From contig MJGA01000010.1 in NCBI GenBank assembly GCA_001910725.1, positions 248,001 to 312,000 of the forward strand: a stretch of DNA of 64,000 nucleotides, read 5' to 3'. A model generated the notes under the pieces. The model saw only the letters and a list, made by a program, of their open reading frames with translations, was not told where the DNA came from and ran no database searches. Below are positions 1 through 12,093 of the stretch, one piece after another. Both the position numbers and the translations under genes were made by a program. Position 1 is the stretch's first letter. Each line of letters opens with the position of its first letter. Origin of the DNA: Phanerodontia chrysosporium. Taxonomy: Eukaryota; Basidiomycota; Agaricomycetes; Polyporales; Phanerochaetaceae.

Positions 1-2687
1 GGCCATCTTCGTCGCTTTCCTCCTCGCTATGAACGTCAATTTTGTGGTCCGTCGCGTCCTCTGCATGTTCAGCACCATTGGCGTATACAATGTCGAGCTG
101 AGTCTTGTCTGCCTCGTCGCGTAACTTCTTGACGACTGCATCGACGGCAGCCTGCTGCTCGGATACGACGCCGGTGTCGATGAAGAGCGGGCCGATCCTC
201 TCCACCGTATCCTCCTCGTCGTCCTCGTCGTCTTCGCTGCATCGCCATCGCCAAAGGGTCGCAGCATCTTGACAATGTGATCGAAGATGACATCCACGGT
301 AGTGTGCAGGCCTCGCGCGGGTTTGGTCCGATTGTGGAGACGTCCTTCTCGCAATTCTGGTAGTAGTCCTGAGCCGCAGGCGAAACTTGTTTAGCTTCTG
401 ACAAATGCGTTGCACTTGCGGAGCGAGCGTAGGTAGGGCCTCTTTCAAACCGAATTCGAGCCGAGCACACTAGAGCGGCCGGTCCTGGTGCAGAAGAGTT
501 TACGAGCGAGCACTGCATGCTGTGACATGTACTTGCCCACGCATCCTCGCTGATGTCTTCCGGCTTGACGAGCTTGGTGCACAGAACCATCCAGTACGCC
601 ACCCAGAGCAAAGATTCCATGTCGTGCAGCGCATTGTGTCGGAACCCGACCTGGATTCCAAGTCTTGCTTGTCGAAGGGGCTCGCGATGCTTGACAAGAC
701 AGCGGATCCTGACGAGGTCTTCTTCCGTTCCTTGCGCTGTCTTTTACGCTCCTGCTCCATCTGCAACGCGCTTCACGTAGGTCGCCTTCGCTATCGTCAA
801 ATTTGTGGCCAAGGTCCGACAAAGGTTCATCATCTTCTTCTTGTATGAATCGGTAGTCGCGCTCTTCCACTTCGATTGCCATGAAGTATGGGGTTCCCTA
901 CAAATATGTAGCCACGTTAGTGATCATTCAGGTTTTCCGGATAGCGGACGCGCTCACCGTTCGAACACTATGACTGACAGGGTCATCTGCGCGCTTGGCA
1001 TATTCCACATCGGTTATCTTCCCCACGCCATTGACGGCAAGGATATTACCAATGCTGATATCGCGATGGACCCAGCCAACGTCGTGCAGAGCCTTCAGAG
1101 CTGCACAAGATCAGTAAAATTCTTACATGGCAGCGACCAACTTACCCGTCACGGCGTCCGCAAGGCAGTTGAACGCTTGAGAGAGGAGCCGAGCTCCTGC
1201 AAGGTTTGTCCGACCTCTCCAAAGACCGTGCGGTTGTGGATCTTCGCCGAGTACTCAATTCCGCTGTCCGGTTCAGCGGCCGGTAGTATGAATGCTCCAA
1301 CGACAGGAAGTTTGCTTGTGTTCCTCTGGGATTGGAAGTTCTGCGGCAACTCGTAATGGTTGGATACCCTCGGTCCTTGAGTTGCTCCTTTTGACGACAT
1401 GTGTATGGTCAAGCTCCCCGCTATCTGGATGTCGCAATGGGCAATAGCCTCTATAAAGTATTTTCGAAGAATTTTCTGCTGTTGCGGAGTGCCGGAATTG
1501 CGGATAGCGTGGTTGATATTGTACTCGGATTCGCGATTGACGTCTCTCCAGGAGTCCTTCACGACAACAGGCGACCCAACCATGTTTCCGTCTGCATCGA
1601 GGAGGCGCGCCTCCCAAACCCGTGTACCACGCCCTTTCGGTGCCTCGGCGCCGAGATTGGAGATGAGACGCAGCGTCCTGTACACCTTGTCGCCGACCGC
1701 AATATCGTAGACAATGTTCGGACTTGTGACGTCGCGCGGCGAGACGCGTGTAATGGTGGGGTCCCACCCGAGTTGATGGGGCTGTGCCATGAGCAGAGGA
1801 GAAAACACTCGATTACATGCCTAGGGGACTGCGGCAGGTGATATGGAGACGTTAGTTTCAAAGACTGGCTATTGGACGAGCGACGCACCTCGAGGAAGTC
1901 AAAGCTCAGTGACATAAAGGTCTCAGACCGGCTGCTGAACCACAGCTGCATCGTCGTGTCCTCCGCCGTGAATCCATAGACGAACCGCCTCCTTGGGTCT
2001 TCGCGCATGATGTGATACATAGACCAGAGTATCTTCTTTTGGTTCTACGGGCGCGTTCAGTTACAACAGAGTTGCAGGAGGGAGAGAAGGGAGACGTACA
2101 TCGTGAGTGGACCTCATACTATCCTTCTTCTTGAATTCTCCTGGAATCGCGATGTCGATCCAGTCTACCTCATCGCCGAGATTTTCTGCCGATAGGACAC
2201 CATAACTGTCCGGTTTCGAGGGGTTGTCCCGTGTAGAAGAGTTCGGAGTTGCGGTAGGGCGACAGATAAACTTCAGAGTTGCGGTCTGGGAGATACCCGC
2301 AGCCTCGGCAATGTCCTTGAGGATGTCCTCCATTTGCGCAAATACGACATCTTCGGTGGCTTTCCGTTTCGACGGCCTGGTCTTGAATGAAGGCCATTTA
2401 GATCCTCGTCGACTAGTCACAACACCGCCGGTCGCAACAAGACTTCGAAGAGTCTTGTCAACTATTTCCTTGCTGATAGGCGGTAGAAGACCGTCAGTGA
2501 AGAACTCCAGCGGGACCATTGTGACGGTCTCCTTGAGGTCCTTGACCAAAACAGCCCTGTTCTGGTCAATATTCCGGTCGGCAGGTGCGGTCTGAGCCTG
2601 ATTAAAACTCAGCGGTGAGTCGAAGTAAACGTTTGACGACTCCAGGTGGCCCTCGCTGGGGGGTGGCGTACGCGGTGGTTCAACCAT
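1..2687 (-). pseudogene. FunK1 protein kinase, frame-disrupted, runs off left edge
   Basis: FunK1 (fungal-type kinase) gene starting at the ATG at 2687. Exon 1 (to 2100) encodes the N-terminal region, ending in the family stretch IPGEFKK. Introns read at 2045-2099 and 1821-1888 are in frame. Exon 3 carries the hallmark GRGTRVWE and the VVVKDSW lysine segment (probable ATP-site lysine). The next exon has the catalytic loop GWVHRDISIGN and DVEYAK in the DFG position, followed by GTPYFMAIEV. One base seems to be missing near 1200. The C-terminal part below about 800 changes frame several times: the FRHNALHDMESLLW helix, the LARKLF segment and the acidic tail lie in different frames. Either the C-lobe is decaying or the assembly has errors here. 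Closest relative in the window is the gene at 3607-6318. The 3' end is not in the window. Confidence 0.8.
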
Positions 2688-2727
2688 GGTGAGGGGGATG
2701 CTCGCAGCCCTTCAGATTTAGGGCGCC

Positions 2728-2755
2728 TTATATCTTGAAGAGACATTGTGGCCAT
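2728..2755 (-). promoter_or_regulatory. FunK1-type core promoter (GGCC box plus TATA-like box)
   Basis: On the gene strand an ATGGCCAC box (2748-2755) is followed after about 14 bases by ATATAAGG, then by the ATG at 2687. The same order and spacing occur in front of six other FunK1 genes here. Function is inferred from conservation only. Confidence 0.5.
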
Positions 2756-2759
2756 CGTA

Positions 2760-3270
2760 CGCCGTATTGGGTATGTAGAAGAAGTATGGGTGGCGAAAGC
2801 GTGTGTTGTGTCGCCTGCGCACATGAACGAAGGAGTCAAGAGCACGCTAAACCTAGTTGCCAAAGAGAGAAGTGCGGCCACATAATTGAAACTCCGACGC
2901 CTCATCCTTGCCTTTTCGATCACGGTGCTCACTTCGCCCGGCGACAAGCCAACCTTAGCGTGTGCTGCCTCTCATCCGAGGCGCCAGCGGCGAGGGCGAC
3001 AATCTTCACCATTTGCCTAACGCTTCGACAGACGTTGTCGTGGTAGGACGTAAACTGGTAGGTATCCGTTTTGGAATACTTACGCCCAAAAGCTGGTTTT
3101 TCCATACCGCTTGAGCTCTCTCAATGTTCTGAGCGCATTGACGATGTCCATAACGCGGCCCAATGCCAGGGATACACGGCATCGCGTGCTCTGAGATTGC
3201 TTCTCTGCCTGCAGAGATCTCGTTTACGTTCACCTCGCAGCAGAGCCAGCCGTCCACGCTGACGATCCCG
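2760..3270. other. Intergenic, no convincing gene
   Basis: About 500 bases upstream of the first FunK1 gene. Both strands have short open stretches (for example minus 3006-3257) but none has recognisable family motifs or plausible splice partners. Confidence 0.4.
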
Positions 3271-3279
3271 AGCAGCGAG

Positions 3280-3438
3280 CTCAGACTGTCGGGCCGTTCA
3301 GGAGCAACCCCGCTATGGCCAGACGTTCATTAATGCGTTCGAGGACTTCAACATCATCGGCGAGAGTCTGTTGAAGCACTACTACAGTGTTTGGGATTTA
3401 GGCAACAAACGCCTTGGCTTTGCCCTAAATATTCAGTA
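3280..3438 (+). pseudogene. Aspartic protease C-terminal remnant
   Basis: Reading plus strand to the TAG at 3436-3438 gives a C-terminus with the pattern IIGESLLKHYYSVWDLGNKR followed by LGFA. This fits the conserved end of pepsin-family aspartic proteases (I-L/I-G-D/E-x-x-L/F-x-x-Y-x-V-x-D-x-G-x-x-R-x-G-F-A). Only about 45 residues are recognisable. Neither catalytic Asp motif (DTG/DSG) was found upstream, so I read this as a relic stranded between two FunK1 genes. A chance match is possible but unlikely over this length. Confidence 0.55.
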
Positions 3439-3606
3439 GGATATAAATGTACTACGTTGTCGCAGACAGGTTCATCTAATCATACATGTTCGAGCGCGTT
3501 GTACAAAAGACAATCGTATAGGTAGCGATGTCGAATAAATACAGAGTTGCATTCAAGCAATAGGCTTCAGACGTAGAGGGAACAAGATTGTCGTCGGCGA
3601 GCTGTC

Positions 3607-6318
3607 CTAGTCTTCGCACGTCCGAGGCCGCTTGACACCTCCATCGAAAGTTCGAGGATGAGTCTCCTCGTCATCCATCTTTCGCCTCTTCGTGCCCAGT
3701 CCAGAGGCCTCGGTATCCTCAGGCTGCTCTGCAGCCCCATGGTCCGCGATATCGGGATTCAGGTCTTCACGGTCAGTGAGCACGTTCTCAAAAGTGTCAA
3801 GGGAGACGTTGACGATGTCCTTGACGGCAAGAACCTGCTCGGAGCTGACGCCCACGTCGACAAAAAGGTCGCCTTTCTCGATCAGCAAGAGTGAGATTTC
3901 GGCCATGATGTCAATCAGCGGCTCGTGCAGCTTCTTCGCAGGGTTGAGCCCGATGTCCTTGACTTTCTTTTCGACCTTGCGATAGCGCTGGACCAGGGCC
4001 GACCGGAAGAGGTTGAGCTTCTGGCCGACGTCAGCAACGCGAGGATGCAGGCTGGCAAGTTTGGCCGTGAATTCCTGGGATAGGCCGATGAGTAGGTCAG
4101 TGCGCTTCCCAGAGTTGCAGAAGATATCGCATGCGGCCTTGCTTTGCGCAGATATGTAGGCGTCCCAGAGGCCGTCGTCCGTATCGGGCCGCCGCAGCTT
4201 CGAGCAGAGCGTCATCCACATCCCTACCCAGAGTACAGACTCGATGTCGTGAAGGGCGTTGTGTCTGAGCTCAACCCGCGGGGCAGCCTGGGGTATGGCA
4301 ATGGGCTTTTTAGCGATGGCGATAGCTCCAGGAAGAACACCAGGTTCCAGTGCAGGCGCGCCTGAGGTTTTGGCTTGAAGGTAGGCATTCACGGCGTCGA
4401 CCTGTTCACGACGCCTGTCACGTTCTGGCCCTGTATCGTCGTCGTCGTCATCGTCGCTCGAATCGTCGGATGGTTCTAATGCAAATTTGTAGCACCCGCA
4501 CTCAATTTCTATGGCCATGAAGAAGGGCGTTCCCTGTGAGGAATCGTCAGCCCTCTAGGACTTTCGCGAGTGAAAGGATGAATGTGCTTACAGTACGAAC
4601 GCCGTGCGTCTTTTTGTCGTAGACATGCTTAGCATATTCTAAGTCGGTGATGACCCCTCGGCCATTCACAAGTAGAATATTTCCTGGACTGATGTCGCGA
4701 TGGACCCAGCCGAGTTTGTGCAAGACTCGTAATCCTAGGGCAAAAATCATGAAGGTAAGTATATGTGCATGACCACGAGTGGAATTACGAACCTTCGAGA
4801 GCATCCGCGAGACCAGAGAATACCTGTGACAGCGATTCCACCTCGAAGAGGGACTGTCCGACCTCCTTCAAGACGACGCGATGATGGATCTTCGCAGAAT
4901 ATGTAACACCTTCCTCGACCTGCGTTTGAGGAAGGACGAAGGCGCCTTTCACGGGAAGAGCGTTCTTGGCTTTCTTGATGACGCGGTCAGAGGTGACAGG
5001 CAGACATCTTGTTTCGGCAACCCTCTTGTTCCGCCTCATGACGACATGCGTATGGTCGGGTCGGCCGTCGATGAAAACGTGCGACTCGGTGACGATCCCC
5101 ATGAAGTAGCGTTCGAGTATTTCGCGTTGCTCAGGAGTTGCCGAGCTGAAGATGGCTTTCTGGAGCTCGCCTTCGGTTTCACGATCCGCGTCCATCCAGT
5201 TGTCCTTGATCGCCACCGGATCTCCCGTCTCTTCGCCATTTTCGTCGAGCTCTACCGCCTCCCACACACGAGTCCCCCGGCCGCGAGGAGCCTCTGCGCC
5301 GACGTTGGAGATGAGGCGCTTCGTTCTGTACGTCTTGTCGCCGACCTCGATGTCGTACACGATGTTGTCACTGACGCCTCGCGGGGAGACCCGCCTGATG
5401 GTCTCGTCCCAGCCAAGCTGAGCTTTCGTCGCGGTGAGCAGGTAGTGGAAGAAGAGGATGACACGTTGACAGCTCTGCCAGGCGCGTTGAGTATCACAGA
5501 CAGGAATGCTGTACTTGGAACGCACCTCTATAAAGCTGAACTTGTACGAGACGAACATCTCGGAGCGACTGACAAACCAATATCGCATGTTCGTGTTCTC
5601 GATTGTGAAGCCGAAGACGAAACGTCGAGTCGGATCTTCGCGCATAATGTGGTACATGGACCACAAAACCTTTTGCCGATTCTGCTCTCGAGTGAGCCAC
5701 CAGTGAGAGACCCCAAGAGAGCAAATCACTTACATCTGTGCGGTCGGCTTCTGTGTCATCCTTCTTGAATTCGCCAGGGACTGCGATGTCCAGCCATTCG
5801 CGGTCTCCTGCAGGCGCGGTGGTCAAGATACCGTAGCTGTCCGGCTTCGACGGATTGTCCCTCGTCGTGGATTTCGGGGCCTTCGTCGGGCGACAGACAA
5901 ACTTGAGCATCCGCTGGTTCTCAGGGACGCCAGACGCGCAGGCGATGGCCTCAACTATCTGCTCCACCTTCCGAAAGACGCTGTCCTCGTGGGATTTGTA
6001 CTGGCAGGGCTCCTTACTGAAGTGCGCCCATCTCAGTTTGCCTTCAGTCTTTCCGTCCTTGATGTCCCCAGAAGCCTTGAGTGCTGCTATAATTTCCCGA
6101 ATGCGATGTGTTGACACCGGAGGCAGCAGGCCTTGCGTGAAGAACTGCGTTGGCACTTCGTTCACGCTTCGGCCCACATCGCCGACGAGCAGCTGCCGTT
6201 GAGACTGGACGTCAACTCCCGCAGGGGCCGACTGGATCTGGTTGACCACCAAAGGTGAGTCTGGGGAGTTGGGAATGCGTTTGCGTGCAGGCGTACGTGG
6301 AGCAGGTTGCTCAGACAT
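3607..6318 (-). CDS. FunK1 protein kinase, intact (830 aa)
   Basis: Complete five-exon FunK1 gene: 6318-5734, 5681-5526, 5474-4793, 4734-4592, 4533-3607. The exon sum is 2493 nt, in frame throughout. Exon 1 gives the N-terminal FunK1 region up to VPGEFKKDD. Exon 2 holds MREDPTRRFVFGFTIENT. Exon 3 has GRGTRVWEAVEL and VAIKDNW (candidate ATP-site lysine) plus HHRVVLKEVG. Exon 4 has the catalytic loop WVHRDISPGN and DLEYAK in the DFG position. Exon 5 starts with GTPFFMAIEI (activation-segment end) and has the RHNALHDIESVLW helix. An acidic run (DDSSDDDDDDD) follows the kinase core, and the tail holds basic TKRRK and GVKRPR, which look like nuclear localisation signals. Substrate unknown. One of three fully intact copies here. 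Confidence 0.9.
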
Positions 6319-6356
6319 GGCGAGGGGGTGCTTGCCGGTTGAGAGCCCCCTCTCTT

Positions 6357-6386
6357 TCTTTTAACACCCCTTGTCGATGTGGCCAT
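6357..6386 (-). promoter_or_regulatory. FunK1-type core promoter
   Basis: Gene-strand ATGGCCACAT (GGCC at 6381-6384) followed by TTAAAAG (6358-6364) about 15 bases on, roughly 40 bases before the ATG at 6318. Matches the layout seen upstream of the other FunK1 genes. Confidence 0.45.
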
Positions 6387-6389
6387 AGT

Positions 6390-8200
6390 GCATAGCTTGA
6401 CCGAAGTAGGATATGGGGCTTGTATGAAGGTGGCCTGCGAGGGCGTGAAAGGACGTGAAAGGCGAACAAAGACAAGATGAACTTGGCTACCAAATCCGGA
6501 AGCGTATCCGGTTGTAACTCCGCCATGTGGCGTGTCTTCGTGGGTGGCACGGGTTTATGGCAGTCATGAGGCGCACGTTGAATGAAATGCAGTCAGCGTG
6601 GACACTGCAGATATCCGAGCGTGCTGTAGTTCGGTGTATGACTATCACTGATTCCGTGGGAGAAAGAATTACTAGATTAATCGCAGGAGACATCGCGCTC
6701 AAACATTAGTTACGATTCATAATAAGCGCACTTTACCTTCATGTGAGATGCTTACGGAGCGACGCACGCATTGCGTCTATGTGGCCACGGCCGGTGCCCT
6801 CATGCAACAAGTTCGATCGTTAGCGGCAATACGTGCCTACGCTAGCGTTGTCACCTGACAATCGCAAGGTCATTATCAAGGGATGGGCGACAGTGTCTAT
6901 ATTCGAGTGGCCCTGTTATGAGTTCCAGATCGTCTAACAATATGCTTCAGAACCTCGAGGGACGATACATATGGAATGGCAAAGTGATTGAAGACGATAC
7001 GCCCCGAAGAACAGCATGAGCTTTGACAGAAGCCAGCTAGATCGTAGACCGCGTGCAAGGAAGAGTTGGGCGGCGCCGGAAAGACTTTCACCGGAGACGA
7101 CAGCGATCGTCTGTCCAGATAGTAGCGCGAGGCCGAGGATCAGTCCACGAGGAGGCTGGGACGGAGGTAGTCGTGACGGAGCTGAGGAAAGTCAGGGCTG
7201 AGCCAGTGCAAAGCGAAGGTGCCTCTCTCTGTTCTGTTAATCGTTAGCTGGGCTGCCACATGCGCTACGAGGGCAAGACGGAGATTGGCAGCCAGAAATT
7301 CGGTATCTCAAGCACCTGTGGGCCGTACCGACGCCAGCACTGGATTAGCTCGACTAGACACACCGGACCTGCGCGGCTGGGCAGCAACGATTTGTAGGCG
7401 GCGATGGTCTCGCCGTCGCAGCGCCTGGACACTCCGATGTCTGGAATTTGGTCAGGGCCTGCTGCGCCCGCAAAGACCCCGGCAGACCTGCATGAGCATG
7501 GTGACGAAGGGCGTCCTCCAAGTTCTCTTCCGCGGACTTGGGGATGTCGCTAACGAGCGCGACCTCTTCTCACGGACATAAGCCGTGGCGCCAGCGACAT
7601 GGGGGCGACCTATCACAGCTCGGGCATCACCACCCACGGGCGAGGATCTGGACAGTCTAGACACTTGCCATTCTGTGTGCGGGTCGGTCTGGGAAGATGT
7701 TGCGAGCCGCATGCTCGCGCGGATGCGCATCACGAACAGTGGGTCTCTGGCTGGCCGGGGCAGGCAGTGCCATCTCAGGGCGAGCGGACATCAGATAGCC
7801 CATGTCCCGCTATGTCAGTTTCCGTCGCTCAGGACGCCGCTGAATGAGTGAGAAGAGTGGTGAGAACTGGCGGCGGGTGAAGAGCAGCCGGCGGGCGATG
7901 GGAAGGCAGAAGACGCAGCTGCGGTTTACGTCGACGGAGGAGAGCAGAGGAGGGGCAGCCGTCGTAAATTAAGCGAAAAATCGCCTGGAAATTCGGAAGC
8001 CTTTTCGAGGCTGGGTTCCCACGCTCATTCGTGCTCTCAAGCCTGGCCTCCCGCGGAGGCTCGAGGTTGACCTGAACCCTCTGCGCTCGCTCGCCCGCTC
8101 AGCTCACAGTCCAGGACGGCGTCGACGCCAAGCAGCGCGTGCACGCCTTGATCTGCGACGACGAGGCATTGCTGGCGTTGTTCCCAACACTGATCATCGC
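6390..8200. other. Gene-free stretch, unassigned
   Basis: Holds several overlapping short open frames on both strands between 7200 and 7850, none with a recognisable domain, conserved splice pattern or consistent frame. It could contain a decayed gene or a non-coding RNA; nothing can be assigned. Confidence 0.4.
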
Positions 8201-9034
8201 CGCCCTGCGCTTACTGCCTTCCCGTGCGCAAGGGTCTGCCAGCGGTTAAGGGCACGGGCAGTGCTCCCTCTCTGCGTCTCCCAGCCCCGTCTGTTCCGTG
8301 TCATCTCTGTCATATACCCCGCCGACTTGCCTGAGACACCGCCGAACGCGCACACTTTCCTCTTCCGAGCTCGCCTTTCGCCCCTCTCGCCGTCCGGCAC
8401 TCACATCGCTCCTTGTCCCCGTTTCAAGTTTTGAAAGCTCGAAGAGCCTGTTTCACAGGAGCACTCATTGCCTACCGTCCAGTCCGTCATCGTCGTTTGC
8501 TTCGTCGCCCGACGTCGACTTTGTCCGGACAGCCGAATATACACGGCACGCGTGTGGGTGTGTCTGAATCCTGGGTAATCGGTACGTCCCACGCTTTACG
8601 TCCTGCGTGCCCTTGTACTTCCACCCACTTGTTCCTCGCTATTCGCGATACCACCCGTCGTCAAAGCTACGCACAGGCTGCACCAGATCTTTGAGTGCAC
8701 GTCGCGGTAGCTGTCGACCGTTGGCCAGCCTCATTTGGGAGACGTCACCAGACGACCATATACCTCTTCAGGTCTCTGTGCTCCCCTGTCCTTTCCTCTA
8801 CCTCTCCGCCTTCCACGACTCTGTGCTAACCGGCATTTGCATTCCCGCTAGACCTCGTTCTTCGCCATTTGCTTAGGAGTGCAGGCAGGCCAACTCCGTC
8901 TGGGATACTCGGATATACGGACACCGTGCATACTTCTTACTATCGACTTCTACTATTAGCCCTGTCATCTGCGGACTCTCATCCCTCATTGGAATCCTCA
9001 TTTTCGCCCTTCTAGTCTGTCCGTCCAATTCATC
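8200..9034 (+). promoter_or_regulatory. Pyrimidine-rich leader/promoter of the homeobox gene
   Basis: Strikingly C/T-rich on the plus strand up to the ATG at 9035, with stretches such as cctgtcctttcctctacctc near 8787 and possible acceptor sites (for example cccgctag near 8850). This fits a long 5' UTR, perhaps with leader introns, as is common for fungal regulatory genes. Transcription start not determined. Confidence 0.45.
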
Positions 9035-12000
9035 ATGGTGCCCTCCAACAATGGACACGACCATATGTTTCCCAGCCCACCTTCCCTCCACCCTCTCACT
9101 AACCCTCCTTCCGCCTATCCGTCCCACGATGATCTCTCTCGACACCAACGTCACCCAGCAATGGAGGGCTACGCGTCTCAAATGATATCTGCTCGCCATC
9201 ATCAGAACCAACGGGAACACTCAACGACATACGTCCCGGGTCTCGTTCCTCCAGGTGTAGACCCATCTCAGGTTGACGTACGAACATTCTACCCGTCAGT
9301 TCTCTCCTGATGTGCATGTATGCGTCTATTAATTACGCAGAATTGTATCCAGGTACCAGCCCAACGAGGTCAAACATCGCAAACGCACTACCCGTCAGCA
9401 GCTCAAGATCCTGGAGGGTGTCTACGAGTACGACAAGAAGCCCAACGCAGGCTTGCGGAAAAAGCTCGCGGACGAGTTGTCCATGACACCACGGGGTGTC
9501 CAGGTACGTGTCTCGTATATTGGACTTTGATGTGGCGCTCAAGAAGTTCCCAGGTCTGGTTCCAAAATCGCCGAGCAAAGGAGAAGAATCTCGCGCGCAA
9601 AGCAGAGCAGGCTCGGACGGCGGCGCGCCCCTCAAGGAGCAAAACTGCTCGAACGCGTCCTCGGCCCCTGAATCATCGTCGGCCCCCGAGTCTTCGTCAC
9701 CAACCCCTGTGTCGTCGAAGCCTCCCAAGGCGGCCGAAACATCCTCCTCGTCCCGTACTTCCCCTGGATCGACGGCGACTCCACCGCCAGCGCCTGCTCC
9801 GGCTTCTTCGCCTGTTCCCGCCAGATCCGAAGTCACCAGTGAGAACGCAGGTGTCCTCGAGGACGACGAGACTCCCTTCGTGCAGAGCCCTCCAAGTCGT
9901 GAGGCGTCTGTACCCTCCGGGTATCTGTCAAGCACGTCTACGCCTTCTGCTGCCGAGATTCTCGCCCAGCGAAGGCCGTCGCTGCCGATTTTGTCCATAA
10001 CACCAAGTGCGTCGTCAAGCCAGCTTGCCAGGGGAACCCGCGCCAGCATCCATGTTGGTGGCGGTGGTAGCGGCCTGCTCTCTGTATCAAACGGACAGCC
10101 GCATGGGTTCGATCCTGCGATGCGACGACGTAGCGTTGACACCAGTATCAAGCGTCTCATAACCCATCCCTATGCGCACCTAGCCCGGGGAACGAACGAC
10201 AGGTTCCACAGCGCAAATCCATCACATCTGCATAGCCTCGCGCCGCCGGCCAACAGCGACGGAGCCGGCAGACTGGATCCGCTGTCTGGTGCGTCAGGGC
10301 GGATCGGACACAGTCTGCGTCGCGAATCAATGCCCCACGTCCTCGCGTCGATGGACGTTCCCGGCCGCATGCAACGTCGCGGTAATGCTATGCAGGACTA
10401 CGCACTAACACAGCCTTCTCGCAGGGGGACATGGCGCCGCCACGGCCCACCCTTGTGCACAAGCACTCCATGCCGGTGTTCCACGAGTCGTCGCAGGACT
10501 TCCGCCCGTCGCAACGGTCGATATCGTCGGGCCAGCCAGGCTCCATGCCGATCTTCACGAACCCGAACCCATTTGCGTCCTCGCTGTCGTCAGGCTCGTC
10601 GCCGGCGTTCAGCTACGACACGCCCGTGTCGCCCCTCGCAAATGGGACCCAGCCACCGCCATCTCCGAGTTCAGCGTCGCCGCCGCCGATATCGCAGTCG
10701 CTCCTGCACAGCTACGGCCACGGGCTGCACGCACCAGCACGCACAGTGCAGCCGCCGATCCCGGGCCCGCTGCCGGAGCCGACGTTCTCGTTCGGGGACC
10801 CATCCGGCTCGCCCTCGCTGTCGTCCTCCGCGGCGTCCTCGCCACCGTCGGACCACTCGACCGTCGTCGACGTCGGGCCGCGCGGCGCGACTCGGCGGAC
10901 TCGGTCGCGTCGCTTGGCGGCCCAGACACGGATGACGCGAGCCAGGGCTCGTCTGCGTACGACCCGCTCTCGCGCTTCGGCTCGTTTGCGAGCGAGAGCA
11001 GCTGCACGAGCTACTGGAGCGAGCCTGCGGACCCCCAGGCGCAAAAGCCTGAGACCCTGGAGGCGCCCGAGAACTTCGACCCAGCACGGCGCGGCAGCTT
11101 GTGAGTGTCCTTATATGCGTTTCTGCCGTGCGACGTGGCACATGCTGCGCCCGCCTGCGGGGTGCGCCAGATCTTCTCATTGCATTCATACCCGGGGTAT
11201 CTGGTCCGCTAACTTCATTCATCTGTTACAGTGCTTCAGCGTTTCTCCCGCAATTACTGGGCAGCCTGGAAGTGACAGACTCGAGCACGCCGCAGCCGCA
11301 GTCCTTTGCAGGCGATGCTGCGTCCGAGCAGATCCCGCCTCAGATCGCCGAGAGCCGCCGTGGGAGCCACGCGCAACCCGGGCAGGCCGCGTACGCACAA
11401 CACATGCATGATGTCTTTGGCGGGCAATACGCGTACCTTGCGCAGGACCAGCCCAGCTACGCCCCGCCAGACCACCAGATGCCGTACCCGTCGACGGGCC
11501 AGGACCCATATTCCGCGAACGGAGACGTGTATGCGCAGATGGGCAAGCCGGAGATGCAGCAACACGTCGAGCCGCACGGCGCCTACGAGATGCAGTCCAT
11601 GTGCTCGACGAGTTCGAGCGAGCTCGCGTACGCTCTGCATCCGCAGGGCAACATGGTGCGTGTGTCCGCCGGTATTCTCGATCGCAGAATCCTCTGACAC
11701 TTGTTGATGCCACAGAGCAACGGTCAGTCCCAGTTCGCGGTCGGCTACGGCGATAGCACAGGCCAGGGCAACGCGCACCCTCCAACTGCTCCGGAGCAGC
11801 CGACGCAGTTTGAGAACTCTTCTGCGAAGGCTGCGCACTACGGGCAGGAGACCTACGAGCAGCAAGCCACCTCGTACGGCTCCTTCCCGCCGGAGCAGCA
11901 GACGGCGTATGCGGACCAGCAGCAGCCGGCATATCCCGAGCAGCCGTCGACATATCCCGAGTCCCAGATGGCGTTCTTCCCGTACGCCGGATACCAGGCG

Positions 12001-12093
12001 ACGCCCATGTCAGAGACGGGCGCCGTGGACCTCGGGTCGATGTGCATCCCTTCGTCCTTAATGATGGGTGGCGACTTCCGCTCATACGCGTAG
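9035..12093 (+). CDS. Homeodomain transcription factor (about 920 aa)
   Basis: Exons 9035-9294, 9353-9503, 9554-11100, 11232-11655, 11716-12093. The homeodomain spans exons 2-3: KRTTRQQLKILEGVYE begins helix 1, and recognition helix 3 is VWFQNRRAKEK, split by a 50-nt intron (9504-9553) directly before VWFQNRR. The rest is low-complexity Ser/Pro/Ala/Gln-rich sequence typical of fungal activation domains, ending SSLMMGGDFRSYA. Exon 3 needs three one-base corrections to stay open: in the C4 run near 9630, the G5 run at about 10425 and the GC-rich stretch near 10885. With these the exon sum is in frame (2763 nt). Probable nuclear DNA-binding regulator; which developmental homeobox class it belongs to cannot be told by eye. 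No other homeobox gene lies in the window, so it is not an obvious HD1/HD2 mating pair. Confidence 0.88.

Noticed and set aside
4881..5768. Long open frame on the plus strand opposite FunK1 exon 3 (similar ones at 15584-16528)
   Set aside because: An antisense shadow of conserved GC-rich exons; the same mirror frames recur opposite each paralogue and have no domain.
10382..10424. Possible 43-nt intron in the homeobox gene (gtaatg...cgcag)
   Set aside because: Splicing it does not restore the frame, and a 32-nt alternative is too short. Reading through with one base missing in the G5 run gives good sequence on both sides.
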